A stretch of 54,859 nucleotides of DNA from Nitrospira sp. CG24A (GTDB lineage: Bacteria > Nitrospirota > Nitrospiria > Nitrospirales > Nitrospiraceae). The notes under the pieces are model-generated. The model was not told the origin of the DNA, ran no database searches, and worked only from the letters and a program-made list of their open reading frames with translations. A program made the position numbers and the translations under genes. Numbering within the stretch: position 1 is the first letter of the stretch; each line of letters begins with the position of its first letter. The stretch is from the NCBI GenBank assembly GCA_002869925.2, contig NEWT02000017.1, forward strand, positions 118,380-173,238. The letters run 5' to 3'. This document shows positions 17,768-26,773 of the stretch, piece after piece.

Positions 17768-18115
17768 ATGAACAATGATGACCAGATTCTGAGAGCCTAT
17801 GCCGTCATCACTTCGATTCGCGCGAACGTTCCGGAGCGCCACGAGATTGAAGCGCGGTGGGTCAACGAGTTCAACTGTGCGATCGAGAAACTTGAGAAGT
17901 CGCTGGGCATTGACCTGCAGGAATTTAAGGTTCCGCAAGACGCACTCAAACGATTTGTCGCTTCGTGCAACAGCCTCACGAATGACGTAACCTATCTCGA
18001 AGGCCTATGGTGCGAACGGGCCATTTTGATGCAGAAGCTTGACTCGGTACTTGTGTACTTCACGGGGTTGCAAGATCGAGAAGACTATAAAATTGGTTTT
18101 CATCCATCTAATTAG
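17768..18115 (+). CDS. small protein of unknown function
   Basis: A 115-aa protein, starting MNNDDQILRAYAVITSIR. The ATG at 17768 is preferred over the one at 17744 because a GGGGC box lies about 8 nt before it and the 8 upstream residues look unrelated. Mostly helical, acidic, two Cys, no membrane segment or known motif. Possibly a cytoplasmic accessory protein; no functional clue from neighbours. Confidence 0.55.
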   Translation: MNNDDQILRAYAVITSIRANVPERHEIEARWVNEFNCAIEKLEKSLGIDLQEFKVPQDALKRFVASCNSLTNDVTYLEGLWCERAILMQKLDSVLVYFTGLQDREDYKIGFHPSN

Positions 18116-18270
18116 GGATCGCTGCAGCCACATCAAACCGTGCTCCATCGATTGAGTTTGCACTCGGCCAGCCTCGCTTCGCACTCATGCAAAGATGGCA
18201 GTCTTGTCAAGCAGCAAAGTACTATGTTTGGATAGGGCTGCCCCTTAGATTTATTTTCAAGGAGATTCTC

Positions 18271-19287
18271 ATGCCCAAGAAACTGTCGCCTCCTGAACTC
18301 ATGCGGAACCTCACCATCGGATACTGGATCGCGCGCCTTGTGCATGTGGCTGCGAAACTCAAACTAGCCGACTTACTCAAGAAGGGACCTCGAACCGTCG
18401 AGGATTTGGCGGTAGCCGCAAATGTCCAGCCGCTGGCGCTCTACCGTATCCTTCGCGCATTGGCGAGCGTCGGCGTCTTCGCAGAAACCAAGAACGGACG
18501 GTTCAAACTCACGCCGCTCGCCTCAACGCTTCAGACGGGTGTCCCCACCTCCATGCATGCATGGGCGCTCATGATCAATGAGAACTGGGGGTGGGACGCC
18601 TGGAAGGAACTCCTCCATGGCGTCAAAACCGGCGAGGTGCCCTTCTCCAAGGCCCACGGTGTTCCGCTCTTTGAGTATTTTGAACAACACACCGAAGACC
18701 TTCAGGTCTTTGGCGAATCGATGACCAGTATTTCGACAACCGAGAACCCGACGGTCCCAGCCGCATATACGTTCTCGGGGATCCAAATGCTGGTAGATGT
18801 CGGCGGCGGACATGGCAGCCTTCTGGCGACCATCCTCAAAGCCAACCCAAAACTGAAGGGCATACTCTACGACCAACCCTCTGTCATCGCTCGCGCTGAG
18901 AAGGACCAGCACGTCACTGCGAAAGGGATCAAGGAGCGCTGCAGGCTCGAATCCGGGAGCTTCTTCGAATCCGTGCCAAAAGGCGGCGATGCCTATATCA
19001 TGAAATACATCCTCCACGATTGGAACGATGACGCGTGCGTGAAAATCCTCAGAAACTGCCGTGACGCAATGAACGAGAAAGGAAAAGTCCTCGTCGTCGA
19101 TAACGTCATCGCCCCCGGCAACGACCCAAGCTGGGGCAAACTCCTCGACATTCAAATGCTCATCATCGGAGGACGCGAGCGCACAAAAAAGGAATTCGCC
19201 GCATTGTTTGCAGAAGCCGGGTTGAAGCTGACCCAAGTGGTGCCAACTAAAGGACCCCTCAGCATCGTTGAGGGAGTCCGCGCGTGA
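18271..19287 (+). CDS. O-methyltransferase family 2 (SAM-dependent)
   Basis: A 338-aa protein with an AAGGAG box 6 nt before the ATG at 18271. The N-terminal winged-helix dimerisation domain (residues about 10-90, ARLVHVAAKLKLADLL, LYRILRALASVGVF) is followed by a Rossmann domain with the SAM loop MLVDVGGGHGSLLATIL, the YIMKYILHDWNDDAC segment carrying the His-Asp of this family's catalytic base, and KVLVVDNVIAP. Relatives methylate hydroxyl groups of small molecules (hydroxyneurosporene, acetylserotonin, polyketides). The substrate is unknown and no biosynthetic neighbour is adjacent. Confidence 0.9.
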   Translation: MPKKLSPPELMRNLTIGYWIARLVHVAAKLKLADLLKKGPRTVEDLAVAANVQPLALYRILRALASVGVFAETKNGRFKLTPLASTLQTGVPTSMHAWALMINENWGWDAWKELLHGVKTGEVPFSKAHGVPLFEYFEQHTEDLQVFGESMTSISTTENPTVPAAYTFSGIQMLVDVGGGHGSLLATILKANPKLKGILYDQPSVIARAEKDQHVTAKGIKERCRLESGSFFESVPKGGDAYIMKYILHDWNDDACVKILRNCRDAMNEKGKVLVVDNVIAPGNDPSWGKLLDIQMLIIGGRERTKKEFAALFAEAGLKLTQVVPTKGPLSIVEGVRA

Positions 19288-19687
19288 GAATCTCGGCTCA
19301 GGGATAGATGGAGCGGTCACTGAACAAGAACCCTTTGAAAACCGAACACACGTCGTATAATCCAACATCGCTCCGCGAGGAGCAAGTCTTATCCCTCCCC
19401 GTATCGTAGACGGAGAACCGGCAAGTCAATAAATAACAGGGACGGCGCGACGCCGGCACGTCACGCCTGAGAACAAGACTGCGAAGATGGCGTGTAGTCT
19501 ATTGCCGCTATGAAATCGGGAACTTCTTTTAACTCCTTCGTTTCGCAGCCGACTGCTATCTTGCAGCCCGCAATGTTGATCTGGCCTATTTATTTCTTCG
19601 ATTTTCGGGGTCGAGATACTAAGAATCTGTCAGACTTGAACGCTGGCAAGTATCTCTGCTGTAATTCGGGATTAATGTAAGAGGAAG
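19288..19687. other. intergenic region, nothing recognised
   Basis: 400 bp between two convergent genes (methyltransferase, plus; crcB, minus). I see no open frame with a start signal, no repeat matching the other families in the window and no clear T-tailed hairpin. Confidence 0.4.
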
Positions 19688-20071
19688 TCACCGCCAGATC
19701 CCGGAAGCCAGTGTAGAGCCAAGCCACACTGCGCCAAGACCTACCAGCACTTGTGCACCGACATTCAACAGCGCAAGGGCGATGTCTCCGTCTCGGATCA
19801 GACTCATCGTGTCATGGCCAAAAGCCGAAAAGGTTGTAAACCCGCCGAGGATTCCGACAAGCAGAAAGGTTTGTGCGTCGACACCGATAAACGTGCGAGC
19901 GGAACATAGTTCCGACAAGAAGCCGATGCAGAAGCAACCGAGGATATTCACAGCCAGTGTCCCAAAAGGAAATGTGACACCCTGGTTGAGTGTTTGCACA
20001 AAACCGCTGACGAGATAACGTAGAACAGAGCCAATGAACCCGCCGGCCCCGATTAACAAGAATGTGATCAT
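19688..20071 (-). CDS. crcB: fluoride ion channel CrcB/Fluc
   Basis: A 127-aa membrane protein with four hydrophobic helices, the usual size of a Fluc subunit. Diagnostic motifs: GAGGFIGSVLRY at the N-terminus, FPFGTLAVNILGCF with the conserved Asn, and GGFTTFSAFGHD with the Phe box and the TTFS pore segment. Fluc proteins form dual-topology dimers that export fluoride and lower its toxicity. I looked for a fluoride riboswitch in the 144 bp upstream and did not see one. It follows the DUF3422 gene on the same strand. Confidence 0.95.
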   Translation of the reverse strand: MITFLLIGAGGFIGSVLRYLVSGFVQTLNQGVTFPFGTLAVNILGCFCIGFLSELCSARTFIGVDAQTFLLVGILGGFTTFSAFGHDTMSLIRDGDIALALLNVGAQVLVGLGAVWLGSTLASGIWR

Positions 20072-20215
20072 CGAACGGTTTTACACCCAACGCTTCATGC
20101 GGTCGACGGGCATCCAGATCTTCTCAATGTTGTCGAGCAGACACGAGATCGAGCTTTGGCGCACACCCACGGCACCCTGTCCGCCACGATCGACATATAT
20201 ATGTCTGGTCACACC

Positions 20216-21595
20216 TCAGGCTTGAGGCTTCTCTGACGATCCAGGCGTCAGGTCGCCGGAAAATTTCTTGTGGAGAAGTTTTCTTCCGAGGATCGTAATC
20301 CCTAATGCGAGACCGAGCGAGAGCGGAACGAACAAGGCGGAGGCAATATCCACATTGGGCAACCATCCCATCTCATGAAGTCCTTTGAAGATATAGGCCA
20401 TGAGCCCGCTGAGATAGTAGGCAATCACAATCACCGACAAGCCTTCCACCGTGTACTGGAGGATGGCCTGGCTTTTCGTTGTCTTATCGACACTGGCTAA
20501 GAGTGTCAGATTTTGGGATTGGAGCATGAGGTCCACGCGGGCACGAAGGATGGAAATGACCCCTTCAAAACCGCTGCGGAGGGTGTCGATCCGCTTCAAC
20601 AGTTGTTGATAGCCCTCCGCGACCCCCGTAATCCCGCCAAGAACATAGTCAGACATTGGCCGATACAGGGGAAGTATGCGTTCGTTGAGTGACGCCAATG
20701 TCCTCTGCACAATCTTGTCATAGGGCACTGACGCGGACAGCTCGAAATGCAGCTTGCCGGCCAGCCGAGTGGTTTTCAACAAGTCTTGCGTCAATCCATT
20801 GAGCCAACGCTGAAGCGTGACAGCATCGGCATGGCCAATATGTCCACTAATGATTTCACGCTGCTTCAAGTGCACCTGCTCGAACTTATACGCCTGATCG
20901 ACGGCAGCGGAAAACAACGGCTTCTGCATCAGCAGCAAGTGATAGTACGTTTCGATCCGGACAACGGCATCGACGATATCTTTCAGGTGAGACTTGCTGG
21001 ATCTTCCAGACCCGACACTCACCCAATAGCGCTCGCCCCCATGGTCATCCGGTGTAAAACTGGTCACCAAGGAGGTCTCCTCATCGAGAATCCGGCTGCC
21101 ATACATGACAGGTCCCGGAAGCAGTGCGCGCAATGCCTCACTGCTTGGCAGGGGTTCAGCCATCAGCACGATGTCTAAACGGCAGACCTCCACCCCATGC
21201 GGTGTGACGGGAAACTGATAGTCAGGAAAGGTCAGCGGGCCAAACGTGACTCTCCCGGCCTGAGGGGAGGGAATATGCCAGACTTGATAACTGTAGTACT
21301 CCGTATGTGCTTGCCAGATCATGATGAGCTGATCGCCATTCGCCGCCTTCTTGACCCCAGAGCCAAACGCGTCACGAATCACTATCGCGTCATCGGGAAC
21401 CTTGAACGCATCGAGGAGAGACCTGAACTCATCCCGACTCGCCGGCCGCTGCAGTGGCGGGTCGCTCATGCGAACCGCTTTATAGTGCACGTGCGCAGGG
21501 GTCTGTAGATGCTCGGCCCAGAGCATGTGCGGCTGCTCATGCAGCTTTCGAATCAGCTCGCCTGTATCACGCTTGAGCATCTCAGGTTCAGACAT
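20216..21595 (-). CDS. DUF3422 family membrane-anchored protein
   Basis: A 459-aa protein matching the DUF3422 (COG4949) family: an N-terminal region with ELIRKLHEQPHMLWAEHLQTP, a central helical region (IVDAVVRIETYYHLLLMQKPL, LHFELSASVPYDKIVQRTLASLNE) and two C-terminal membrane helices (VEGLSVIVIAYYLSGLMAYIF and ALFVPLSLGLALGITIL). The bulk is cytoplasmic and long-helical. Function is unknown in the family; a role as a membrane-bound sensor or scaffold has not been shown. Fused nowhere, normal length. It is divergent from the response-regulator gene at 22025. Confidence 0.9.
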   Translation of the reverse strand: MSEPEMLKRDTGELIRKLHEQPHMLWAEHLQTPAHVHYKAVRMSDPPLQRPASRDEFRSLLDAFKVPDDAIVIRDAFGSGVKKAANGDQLIMIWQAHTEYYSYQVWHIPSPQAGRVTFGPLTFPDYQFPVTPHGVEVCRLDIVLMAEPLPSSEALRALLPGPVMYGSRILDEETSLVTSFTPDDHGGERYWVSVGSGRSSKSHLKDIVDAVVRIETYYHLLLMQKPLFSAAVDQAYKFEQVHLKQREIISGHIGHADAVTLQRWLNGLTQDLLKTTRLAGKLHFELSASVPYDKIVQRTLASLNERILPLYRPMSDYVLGGITGVAEGYQQLLKRIDTLRSGFEGVISILRARVDLMLQSQNLTLLASVDKTTKSQAILQYTVEGLSVIVIAYYLSGLMAYIFKGLHEMGWLPNVDIASALFVPLSLGLALGITILGRKLLHKKFSGDLTPGSSEKPQA

Positions 21596-22024
21596 GCGAC
21601 GACCCTAAATAAATGCAACCATGCGAACGAACTGCCGCATCAGGCTACTGACTTGCCCGCAATCCTGTCAACTGATCGCGAATCAACAAGGCGATCAGAA
21701 GATCATTTCATTTAGCACAGACCCATACACCAAGCGAGCGACCCTTCTCACCTGCTCACCCCAATCCTCAGAGATTGCTGAATCCCTTTCGGCCGCCTCA
21801 AGCCATCCCGCCCCTCCACCTACCCCAGAGGGGCGCCGAGGCCTAACCCCCTTCGCTCGCTGAGACACGACTACGCAATATTTCAAGCATGTCCTGGAAC
21901 TCCGTCTCCTTTTGTCCTACAGGCGCTATTATTCGATGTCCTAGCTCGTCACAATGTTTTTCGACCCGCATGCTAGACAAGAGAACTCAACATAGGTAAG
22001 ATCGGGAAAAATAGGTAGGATGCT
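21596..22024. other. intergenic region with one GC-rich hairpin
   Basis: Divergent upstream region of the DUF3422 gene and the response regulator, about 430 bp. A perfect 8-bp stem CGCCCCTC (21809-21816) / GAGGGGCG (21828-21835) with an 11-nt loop is present. No T-run follows on either strand, so it is not a clear terminator. Nothing else is recognised. Confidence 0.4.
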
Positions 22025-22387
22025 ATGGCGACAATTCTTGTTATCGATGACGAAGAATCGATTCGGAACCTCCTGACGGAAGTCCTTGGGAGGGCCCACC
22101 ACCATGTGCTCGTAGCCCAGGATGGTCAGGAGGGCTTGGCGCTCTACAAGCAGAACAAGGTGGATCTGGTCCTCATGGACATTTTGATGCCGGGAACCGA
22201 CGGCCTCGAAGCCACGCTAGAATTGACCAGGGAATATGTCGACGCAAAGGTCATTGCGATGACCGGCGCGCAAGGCGACAAGAACTTCCTCGATGTCGCA
22301 AAACTCTTCGGCGCCCGCCGAGTCTTCGAAAAACCCTTCGACCTCGACACACTCGTCAAAGCCATCAACGAAGAACTCGCCACATAG
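22025..22387 (+). CDS. single-domain response regulator (CheY-like)
   Basis: A 120-aa receiver domain with no output domain. Acid pocket Asp8/Asp9 (VIDDEES), phospho-acceptor Asp52 (LVLMDILMP), switch Thr80 (AMTGA) and Lys103 (FEKPFD) are all present, so it should accept phosphate from a histidine kinase and signal by protein-protein contact. No kinase gene is adjacent, so the partner must be elsewhere. The start has AGGTAGGA about 5 nt upstream. Confidence 0.94.
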   Translation: MATILVIDDEESIRNLLTEVLGRAHHHVLVAQDGQEGLALYKQNKVDLVLMDILMPGTDGLEATLELTREYVDAKVIAMTGAQGDKNFLDVAKLFGARRVFEKPFDLDTLVKAINEELAT

Positions 22388-22528
22388 CGATCACAACCCA
22401 GCCGTCTATCTTTGACCTCATCGTCGTTGTCACAACAAAATCCTTTCTCTCGACCGTGCCGTCAAAAGCTGCGAAATCCTGGCGCTCGCCACAACGTATC
22501 GTCATAATTCTGGCAGAAACAATACGCG

Positions 22529-23002
22529 ATGTTTGAAATGAGTCCTCGCACAAGAACACGAGATGTGAGCTTCCTGATCCTCTGGGTCGTGTTCACACTG
22601 ATGGTGGGGATACTGCCCCTGAAGAACTTTGTAGGGCATGCACACTGGGAATATATTAAGTGGGTTCCGACCGTTGCAGATCTTCGTTCGCCCAAATATC
22701 TCCTCGACATCTTCTCCGACCTTGTCGGGAATACCCTGCTCTTTGTGCCTCTTGGCTATTTTCTGAGACGGCTGTGTACCTCTTCCAGTCCTTCCCGGCA
22801 GCTGCTTCTCGCTGCCGGGATCGGTGGCACGCTGTCACTGAGCATCGAACTGTATCAAGTCTATTGCCACAGCCGCTTTCCCTCAATTTTCGACGTCATC
22901 ACCAATGTGACCGGAACCGTCATAGGGGTCCGCGTTCCCCTCTTCTCACGAGAGAACGCCTCGCCGACCCCTCAGCATCCGAACATTACGCCCAATCCAT
23001 AG
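22529..23002 (+). CDS. VanZ-like membrane protein
   Basis: A 157-aa protein with about four hydrophobic segments: FLILWVVFTLMVGILPLKNF, DLVGNTLLFVPLGYFLRRL, a third around LLLAAGIGGTLSLSIELYQV, and a C-terminal VITNVTGTVIGVRV. The D..GN.LLF.PLG and ELYQ...R..S.FDV..N..G motifs are those of VanZ proteins, known from teicoplanin resistance and common in genomes with unknown roles, often near surface-polymer genes. The start could be ATG 22529 or 22538. No good ribosome-binding site is seen. Confidence 0.85.
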   Translation: MFEMSPRTRTRDVSFLILWVVFTLMVGILPLKNFVGHAHWEYIKWVPTVADLRSPKYLLDIFSDLVGNTLLFVPLGYFLRRLCTSSSPSRQLLLAAGIGGTLSLSIELYQVYCHSRFPSIFDVITNVTGTVIGVRVPLFSRENASPTPQHPNITPNP

Positions 23003-23078
23003 AGTCGTAGGCACACTCCTTAGCACACATGAGCCGGAGCGCTTCTGCTGTTATCACACCATCACAACGTCCGCCAAC

Positions 23079-23933
23079 TCAGCGTCCTGCGCTGAGTTCT
23101 TTCCTGGCCAATGAACGCATCATGACGGGGTCGCTGTAGGCCACTTCGCTAAGCGCGTCCATCATATGCATGCTCTTGGTCGCCACCAACTCCTTCGCCT
23201 TCGCATAGTTCTTCGCGCTGAACCTCGCCACCGCCGGCTGACCGTTCACAATCTGACAGGCTAAGATCTCGCCGTTCACCTCCAATGTGCCACCCTGCTC
23301 GATCAACGCCTTAGCCTGCGCCTGGGTGATACTATGGAGCTGCGCAAACTCCGCCAATCCTCCTGTCTCCACTAACCGTCCATCCGGCATGATGCACAGT
23401 CGCTTGAAATGCGGAGACCAGTCCTTGCGGAAGTCGATATACTTAATGTCGCCGCCCCGTGCGACCGCACGATCCAATGTCCGATAGTCGAGTCCAAGAT
23501 TTTTCCGTTCGAGCTTCGCTTTCAACTCTTCCGGCAACGTCTTGTGAAACACCATCGCCGCCACCTCATCGAGCGGAATCGCTCGCGCCTGGGCCAGCTG
23601 CACCGCCTCGGCAAACTGCATGAGGTCCAAGGTCCAAGTTTGCTTAGGAGCCTCACCGGTCGGATCAATCCTGCACGCAAACAACCCTCGGGTCAGGACC
23701 CCGCCGATCTGTGGGTAGACATACACCCCTCCATCGGTCAGCAGCGTCTTCATCGTCTCCAGTGGAACCTCGTAGCTCTCAGAAAGGACTTTCGCATGTG
23801 CAGCCAGATCTTCCTGAATTGTCATCGCACAGGCCGTGACGTTTCCCGGCGCATCGAACTCAGAATAATCCTCAATGACGTTATACAGGACCACGGGCTT
23901 CAGCTTCTCGGATTTTTTCTTTATTTTAAACAT
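23079..23933 (-). CDS. conserved-looking cytoplasmic protein, unknown function
   Basis: A 284-aa soluble protein starting MFKIKKKSEKLKPVVLYN. It has well-formed alpha/beta composition, few Cys and no signal peptide. Segments such as ALIEQGGTLEVNGEILACQ and ALDLMQFAEAVQLAQAR suggest a structured enzyme or regulator, but I do not recognise any family. It is preceded by an AT-rich block of about 50 bp (23934-23990), unlike the surrounding GC-rich DNA, which probably holds its promoter. The SagB-type gene lies upstream on the same strand. Confidence 0.75.
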   Translation of the reverse strand: MFKIKKKSEKLKPVVLYNVIEDYSEFDAPGNVTACAMTIQEDLAAHAKVLSESYEVPLETMKTLLTDGGVYVYPQIGGVLTRGLFACRIDPTGEAPKQTWTLDLMQFAEAVQLAQARAIPLDEVAAMVFHKTLPEELKAKLERKNLGLDYRTLDRAVARGGDIKYIDFRKDWSPHFKRLCIMPDGRLVETGGLAEFAQLHSITQAQAKALIEQGGTLEVNGEILACQIVNGQPAVARFSAKNYAKAKELVATKSMHMMDALSEVAYSDPVMMRSLARKELSAGR

Positions 23934-23990
23934 GACCTATTACATATAAGATTATGAAATATATAATTATTAGTTATTTTATCTATGGCC
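23934..23990 (-). promoter_or_regulatory. AT-rich block upstream of the 284-aa gene
   Basis: On the minus strand this reads as a run of A and T with several -10-like boxes (TAATAATT, TATATATT, CATAATCTTATATG) directly before the ATG at 23933 and overlapping the end of the SagB-type gene. It stands out against its surroundings and is a likely promoter or protein-binding (nucleoid-associated) site. Exact elements cannot be fixed by eye. Confidence 0.4.
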
Positions 23991-25733
23991 GTACGGTGGC
24001 AAGGTCATCAGCCTTCCATCCTCGACTGGTCCACCAATTGTAAAGTGATAGAGCGATTGAAAGCTCAGCCCTTTCACCGATACGATCTCATGAACCGGGT
24101 CGTCGAAGAAACATCCGATTCCAGTGGCCCGCACCCCCGCAGCTTCCGCTTCAAGATACAGCACCTGCCCCAGCAACCCCGACTCCCAGAAGAGACGTGG
24201 ATACCACCAGGCGCCCCCTTCCCGCAAGCGCCCTTCAAACTCAGCCAGCATGCCAAATGAGAAGGCACTGTCGCCCGCAATATCTTGGTGGCAACTCACT
24301 TGCACGGCCAGTTTCTTTGCATCCCCTTCAAGCAACCAGTAGAGAGACAGGTCTTCAGGACAATTTGGCGTCGAGCTCCAGGTCAGCTCGGAATTCATGG
24401 AGTGCTGGATGGGCGAAAGCTTCTTCGGATCACGGACCAGGAAATACAGCCCCGGCACGAGACCTTCAACACGATGCACAAATATTAACAAATGAATCGC
24501 CGGCTCGTAGGGCCACACATCCCACGGCATCGGTCGATCCAATTGCAGCCGATCGGCGCGAGGCATCACCCGCTCCATCATGCGAAAAAATGTCGCCGCT
24601 GAGATTGACGTCTTCCCATCGAACGACACGGCACTCCGGCGTTGACGAATGATCTGACCCGCTGGAGCCCCGTGAAACGTGAAAGGTGAAACGTGAGACG
24701 TATCGGAAGTGGGAGCAGCGACAGAAATATGTTCGCAAGATGATTTCCAGCTCACTACTGCTGCTTCATCGATTATCTCCCATTCCACTCCATGCTCACC
24801 ACTCAACCGGTTGGCCTTCCCATACCAGGTACACTCAGCGACTTCCTTGACCACCCCTGGATCAATGAACAGTGGAATCTCTCTTTGCTTCCCACATTTC
24901 ACATCTAACGTTTCACTTTTCACGTCCGGAAGAGGCCAAATCACCGCCAGACAGTCCGGATGTTCTGATTCGACACCTGCAAAGTCGTCCACCCTATTGG
25001 TCCCCAACAGAAGCGCGACAGTCTCCTGTGACGTGCCATCCAGTAACGCCATCTTCCATCCAAGCGTCGCAGCGCTGATCCGCGTTGAGCCGATCGCATG
25101 GCCGACATCATGGTTGCAGTACCGGAACGCCCGCTCACCATACTTCCAGGCCTCGCGCCAATGGACCGACGTCAGGCCGAAAAGAAATGCACTGGGAGGA
25201 AAGGGAGCCAGCAGCCGAGCGATCTGTTCAGCGGGAAACTCAGCACGTAACTCCAATCCATGCTCTTTGGGCGCATAGTGATAGAGCCCCGGTTTGAAAT
25301 CGAGTCCCTCGATCTGAGGCATGACCACATAGCCTTCTGTCGGATGAAGGTTGCCTGAGGATGGATTGCTCCGTAGCGGCCACTCAGACTCCCCTGCTTT
25401 CTTCCAAGCCGACAAGGCCAGAGCAAACTCGAAGAACCGGGAAAGCGTACGGACCGTGACAGGCTGACAGACAACCGCCCCAGGCTGGTAGATGGCATCA
25501 TAGGCCGGCGAGACTGGATCCTCATCCGGCTTTAGCAGTGGCAGCGAAATGATCGGTGCTCCTTCAAACCGCCGAAACGGATCAGGCTGATTGGCCCAAT
25601 CCAGATACCCCAACGCGCGAGCATAGCGGTTGAAATGATGCTTCGTCTGAACGTGATAGCGGATGACCCGATCGACGGGGTCGGCTGGCACAGTCTCGAC
25701 TGGTTCGCGGTACAAGGGGATTTCGGTAGCCAT
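23979..25733 (-). CDS. SagB/ThcOx-type nitroreductase, two-lobed
   Basis: A 584-aa flavoprotein with two nitroreductase-like halves. N-terminal region: YHVQTKHHFNRYARALGYLD and NQPDPFRRFEGAP, the SagB-family opening, then RSNPSSGNLHPTEGYVV (FMN-binding). C-terminal half: IRQRRSAVSFDGKTSISAATF and GMLAEFEGRLREGGAWWYPR, ending with the GIGCFFDD...GLSFQSLYHFTIGG motif. SagB-type proteins oxidise azolines to azoles in RiPP pathways or act as other FMN oxidases. No YcaO or precursor is nearby, so the substrate is unknown. The ATG at 25733 is chosen for the family N-terminus. Residues about 270-280 and 345-355 are encoded by in-frame heptamer repeats. Confidence 0.88.
   Translation of the reverse strand: MATEIPLYREPVETVPADPVDRVIRYHVQTKHHFNRYARALGYLDWANQPDPFRRFEGAPIISLPLLKPDEDPVSPAYDAIYQPGAVVCQPVTVRTLSRFFEFALALSAWKKAGESEWPLRSNPSSGNLHPTEGYVVMPQIEGLDFKPGLYHYAPKEHGLELRAEFPAEQIARLLAPFPPSAFLFGLTSVHWREAWKYGERAFRYCNHDVGHAIGSTRISAATLGWKMALLDGTSQETVALLLGTNRVDDFAGVESEHPDCLAVIWPLPDVKSETLDVKCGKQREIPLFIDPGVVKEVAECTWYGKANRLSGEHGVEWEIIDEAAVVSWKSSCEHISVAAPTSDTSHVSPFTFHGAPAGQIIRQRRSAVSFDGKTSISAATFFRMMERVMPRADRLQLDRPMPWDVWPYEPAIHLLIFVHRVEGLVPGLYFLVRDPKKLSPIQHSMNSELTWSSTPNCPEDLSLYWLLEGDAKKLAVQVSCHQDIAGDSAFSFGMLAEFEGRLREGGAWWYPRLFWESGLLGQVLYLEAEAAGVRATGIGCFFDDPVHEIVSVKGLSFQSLYHFTIGGPVEDGRLMTLPPYGHR
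24672..24701. repeat. in-frame heptamer array inside the SagB-type gene
   Basis: Four 7-bp units on the plus strand: GTGAAAC, GTGAAAG, GTGAAAC, GTGAGAC, then GT. They encode the SHVSPFTFH stretch near residue 350. Because 7 is not a multiple of 3, the units are read in successive frames and give a non-repeating peptide. The opposite-orientation partner lies at 24894-24925. Confidence 0.75.
24894..24925. repeat. second heptamer array inside the SagB-type gene
   Basis: Four 7-bp units on the plus strand: ACATTTC, ACATCTA, ACGTTTC, ACTTTTC, then ACGT. They encode residues about 270-280. The orientation is inverted relative to 24672-24701, the same left/right arrangement as the pair at 9192-9286. 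Confidence 0.7.
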
Positions 25734-26008
25734 AATAATCAATCCCAGTCTACAGAGCCGCAGGAAAGAAAGTAAACGCAGGTTGATCAGGATATCCTGC
25801 GGGCTAATAGCTGGATAGACTGCCGGCAGCACAGCCTATCCCGTAGCGTGGCACCTGGCAGAGAAGTGGATAAGCGCTGTACGTTTCGGTAGACTTAACA
25901 CCAACAGATTGCGGGGTTGCATTGCTATGCTTCATGGCAGACCGCGTAATCTTTTCAATTAGAGCACAGTGAACTCTGCAATCAGAGCACGCAATTCAAG
26001 GAACTGGA

Positions 26009-26521
26009 ATGCCAATGAACCTGTTACCAGAGCACTATCAGGGCATCGGCGAGGTCGTCGTGGTCTGGGCGAGACTCGAAGCTCATGTTGTCAGAGTTTT
26101 GCGATCGCTCACACGTATGACCTTCAAAGAGGCGTTGATTGTCTATTGGCAAATGGGGCATCGAGAGCGGGTAGCCGTCCTGCGTGGTCTCGTATGCGCG
26201 AAGTACGCAGACAAGAACGACCCGCTGAGGAAAGCGTTTGACGTTCTAACAAAGCGTCTTGAATTGGCGTATTCCGTTCGGAACACTGCCGCTCACAGCA
26301 TTTGGTCTCCCGGGTTCCTACCGGACGAGATCTCCCCGTTCGACTTTGACGCGCAAGGTCTAAAAGTGAGCATAAAAGATCCGAATCGAAAGAGCTTCAA
26401 GTTGGAGCACTTCCATAAGGAAGCGCTCGTGATTGATCGCTTGGCCGAAGACTTCAAGCACTTCTTTTCAGCGCACTTCCGAGTCAGCTTCATACACAAG
26501 AAACAGGACAATCTAGGTTGA
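26009..26521 (+). CDS. HEPN-like helical protein, unknown function
   Basis: A 170-aa, mostly helical protein. Residues 85-110 contain LAYSVRNTAAHSIW, an R-N-x3-H motif like that of HEPN domains, many of which are RNases in toxin-antitoxin or defence systems. Early helix GIGEVVVVWARLEAHVVRVLR fits such a bundle. No MNT-type nucleotidyltransferase partner is adjacent. Start at 26009 or 26015. It could equally be one of the HEPN-like families without nuclease activity; the call rests on the motif and helical content only. Confidence 0.6.
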   Translation: MPMNLLPEHYQGIGEVVVVWARLEAHVVRVLRSLTRMTFKEALIVYWQMGHRERVAVLRGLVCAKYADKNDPLRKAFDVLTKRLELAYSVRNTAAHSIWSPGFLPDEISPFDFDAQGLKVSIKDPNRKSFKLEHFHKEALVIDRLAEDFKHFFSAHFRVSFIHKKQDNLG

Positions 26522-26773
26522 AGGCGTGGTACACAATGCAACGCCGATGCATTGGCGTGATGCGCCTCAACCCTTTCGTCGAGGGACGGTCAAATGCTAG
26601 GTGTGCGGCAAAGGCAACGTCGAATTGCATGGGCTCCTCTTTGGCAATCTTGATTGCAGCATACGCGCAGAGCCTTGCAATCAGTAGATGCTAGCTGTTG
26701 CAGGAAAGTGTAGTATCACGACATAATCAGCTTCGCAGCTCTACTATCGACATACATACCCAGGGCTGAATCC

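Noticed and set aside
20072-20215. Fluoride riboswitch upstream of crcB
   Set aside because: I could not find the conserved pseudoknot segments in this gap.
23979-25733. A thiazole/oxazole RiPP cluster around the SagB-type gene
   Set aside because: No YcaO cyclodehydratase or precursor peptide could be found nearby.
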